Part shown: piece by piece, positions 4,811-6,315 of the stretch
Layout of the letters: every line of letters starts with the position of its first letter
Position numbering within the stretch: the stretch's first letter is position 1
NCBI GenBank assembly: GCA_029218485.1
Contig: JAQXRK010000042.1
Location: 1 to 6,315 of the forward strand
DNA from: a bacterium
GTDB lineage: Bacteria > Bacillota > Clostridia > Christensenellales > CAG-138
Length of the DNA stretch: 6,315 nucleotides
Reading direction: 5' to 3'
Made by a program: the position numbers and the translations under genes
Notes under the pieces: model-generated
The model's input: only the letters and a program-made list of their open reading frames with translations
Told to the model about the DNA's origin: nothing
Database searches by the model: none

Positions 4811-6211
4811 TTACGCTTCGGCCTCGACAATCCTGCGCCCCATCAGCACGCCCATGACGGAGGCCATCATCAGCCCGCGCGTCCAGCCGGAGGAATCCCC
4901 AAGGCAATGCAGCCCCTCAATGCTCGTGCAGAAGTTGGCGTCCATCTTCACGCGGTTGCTGTAGAACTTCAGCTCGGGCGAGTACAGCAGCGTTTCAATC
5001 GAGGCAAAGCCCGGCACAACGATATCCATCGCCTGAATGAAGTTGATGATGTTCGTCATCGCGCGATAGGGCATGGCCGCCGTGATATCGCCGGCAACCG
5101 CATCCGGCAGGGTGGGCTTGATGTTCGATTGGGAAAGCTCCTTTTGCCAGGTGCGCTTGCCATCCAGAATGTCGCCGAAGCGCTGCACGAGAATGTGGCC
5201 GGCGCCCAGCATGTTGGTCAGCTCGCCAACCTTCTGCGCGTAGGCGATCGGCTGATTGAACGGCACGTTAAAGTTGTGCGAGCACAGGATCGCCAGATTC
5301 GTGTTGTTGGACTTGAGCTCCTTGTAGGAGTGTCCGTTGACGACGGCCAGATCGTTGTCATAGTTTTCCTGGCTGACAAAACCGCCGGGGTTCTGGCAGA
5401 AGGTGCGGACCTTGTTCTTGAAGGGCTGGGGATAGCCGATGAGCTTCGACTCATACAGCACCTCGTTGACCTCCTCCATAACCTCGTTGCGCACCTCCAC
5501 GCGCACGCCGATGTCCACCGTGCCCGGCTCATGCGCGATGCCGTGCTCGGCGCAGATGTGCTCGAGCCAGTCCGCGCCCCGGCGCCCGGTCGCCACAACG
5601 GTGCGCTTTGCATGGACGTCGTAGGAGATTTTTCCGTTCGTGATGCTGACGCCGCGGCACACAGCGCCGTCGAGCAAAAGGTTGGTGCATTCAAACCCAA
5701 ACAGCATTTCCACGCCGTGCTCCTGCAGGTAGTGCTCAATGGCAAGATAGATGCCCTGCGCCTTTTCCGTTCCCATGTGGCGGATCGGGCAGTCGACCAG
5801 CCTGAGACCGGCGGAGATGGCGCGCTTGCGGATCCGCTTGACGGCCTCTGTATTGCCGATGCCCTCCACATGCTGATCGGCGCCGAACTCGAGGTAGATG
5901 CTGTCCGCATAGGCGATGGTCTCCTGCGCCACATCCGCACCGATCAGCGATGGCAGATCGCCGCCGACCTCACAGCTCAGCGACAGCTTGCCATCCGAAA
6001 AAGCACCCGCGCCGGAAAAACCGGTGGTGATGTGGCAGTAGGGCTTGCAGCTGACACACTTTTGCGTCAGGTGCTTGGGGCAGCGCCGGTTCTCAATGGC
6101 CTGCCCTTTTTCCACGAGCAGAATGCTCTGCTTGCTGCCCTTTTTGATCATCTCGAGTGCGGTAAAAATGCCGGCGGGACCGGCGCCAACGATAACAACA
6201 TCCTTGTTCAT
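4811..6211 (-). CDS. FAD-dependent oxidoreductase of the COG2509 type
   Basis: This 466-residue protein starts with a Rossmann FAD-binding motif, VVIVGAGPAGIFTALE (5-20), followed by the acidic end of strand 2 (LLVEKG, 31-36). A cysteine cluster Cys44, Cys52, Cys55 and Cys59 precedes GFSGAGAFSDGKL (64-76), which is typical of the COG2509 uncharacterised FAD-dependent dehydrogenases. VVATGRRGADWL (205-216) is the second dinucleotide-contact motif. GDSSGWTRGLMMASVMGVLMGR (438-459) is the C-terminal flavin-binding helix region. The substrate is unknown for this family. No signal peptide or membrane segment is seen, so it should be cytosolic. The start ATG at 6209-6211 has GGAGG 6 bases upstream; an upstream in-frame GTG at 6284-6286 would add 25 residues unlike the family and no ribosome site is evident. 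It is the first gene of the minus-strand unit with the winged-helix and P-loop genes. Confidence 0.93.
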   Translation of the reverse strand: MNKDVVIVGAGPAGIFTALEMIKKGSKQSILLVEKGQAIENRRCPKHLTQKCVSCKPYCHITTGFSGAGAFSDGKLSLSCEVGGDLPSLIGADVAQETIAYADSIYLEFGADQHVEGIGNTEAVKRIRKRAISAGLRLVDCPIRHMGTEKAQGIYLAIEHYLQEHGVEMLFGFECTNLLLDGAVCRGVSITNGKISYDVHAKRTVVATGRRGADWLEHICAEHGIAHEPGTVDIGVRVEVRNEVMEEVNEVLYESKLIGYPQPFKNKVRTFCQNPGGFVSQENYDNDLAVVNGHSYKELKSNNTNLAILCSHNFNVPFNQPIAYAQKVGELTNMLGAGHILVQRFGDILDGKRTWQKELSQSNIKPTLPDAVAGDITAAMPYRAMTNIINFIQAMDIVVPGFASIETLLYSPELKFYSNRVKMDANFCTSIEGLHCLGDSSGWTRGLMMASVMGVLMGRRIVEAEA

Positions 6212-6217
6212 AACAGA

Positions 6218-6222
6218 CCTCC
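6218..6222 (-). promoter_or_regulatory. Shine-Dalgarno that fixes the oxidoreductase start
   Basis: GGAGG on the minus strand lies 6 bases before the ATG at 6209-6211. It places translation directly before the Rossmann motif and excludes the upstream GTG extension. I see no convincing sigma-A promoter between here and the right edge; the best match on the minus strand (TTGCTC, 17 bases, TACAGG) is poor. Confidence 0.8.
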
Positions 6223-6261
6223 AGAAACAGAATTCAACAGCAACCCTGTACCAAACGAAAC

Positions 6262-6292
6262 GGCGTTGAGCAACAGGGAAAAGCACAACGCC
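6262..6292 (-). terminator. hairpin upstream of the oxidoreductase, possible terminator of an off-window gene
   Basis: On the minus strand GGCGTTG (complement of 6286-6292) pairs with CAACGCC (complement of 6262-6268). After one mismatch two more G-C pairs extend the stem, leaving an 11-base loop. It is followed by GTTTCGTTTGG, which is T-rich but not a clean T-tract. The position, 51 bases before the oxidoreductase start, would suit the end of an upstream minus-strand gene beyond the window. A regulatory leader structure is an alternative. Confidence 0.35.
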
Positions 6293-6315
6293 CTGAAGCG
6301 GGAAAGGGGTACGAG

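Noticed and set aside
5218..5940. Minus-strand frame of 240 codons inside the oxidoreductase
   Set aside because: Its composition is dominated by Ser, Arg and Ala, as expected from a frame-shifted reading of a GC-rich gene.
6212..6286. 25-residue N-terminal extension of the oxidoreductase from a GTG
   Set aside because: The GTG lies within the hairpin stem, has no clear ribosome site, and the extension is unlike the family. The ATG at 6209-6211 follows a good GGAGG.

Overview
The window looks like chromosomal DNA from a GC-rich member of the Bacillota, probably class Clostridia. The reasons are the def-fmt-rsmB gene order, strong Shine-Dalgarno sequences of the AGGAGG type, a consensus sigma-A promoter, an XRE regulator fused to a LiaF-like membrane module, and a COG2509-type FAD enzyme. 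Genus cannot be read from the sequence. No mobile element, CRISPR array, tRNA or rRNA is visible. There is no gene-free stretch above 300 bases.

Left part (1-2353, minus strand): a protein-maturation and ribosome-modification operon transcribed leftwards. It runs def (peptide deformylase), fmt (methionyl-tRNA formyltransferase) and rsmB (16S rRNA m5C methyltransferase, cut by the left edge). Both junctions are 4-base ATGA overlaps, which suggests translational coupling. Fmt adds the formyl group to initiator Met-tRNA and Def removes it from nascent proteins. The operon starts at def, from its own near-consensus promoter with a short leader of about 17 nt.

Middle (2354-3616): a divergent intergenic region of about 180 bases holds the def promoter, a perfect 7+1+7 palindrome, and an extended -10 promoter. 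The latter drives a plus-strand gene for an unusual regulator: an XRE-type helix-turn-helix, four transmembrane segments and a LiaF-like C-terminal beta-repeat domain. It probably starts at a TTG codon. A symmetric hairpin just after it serves as a bidirectional terminator between convergent units.

Right part (3634-6211, minus strand): a compact three-gene unit with gaps of 21 and 19 bases. It contains a COG2509-type FAD-dependent oxidoreductase with a four-cysteine cluster, an uncharacterised protein with a possible PD-(D/E)XK-like (E-x-Q) core and a C-terminal winged helix, and a small P-loop kinase-like protein. The last 104 bases (6212-6315) are upstream DNA of this unit and hold a hairpin that may end a gene lying beyond the edge.

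The most interesting items are the membrane-tethered XRE-LiaF regulator facing the def operon across a palindrome, and the nuclease-like plus winged-helix protein. Nothing here amounts to a demonstrated new system.
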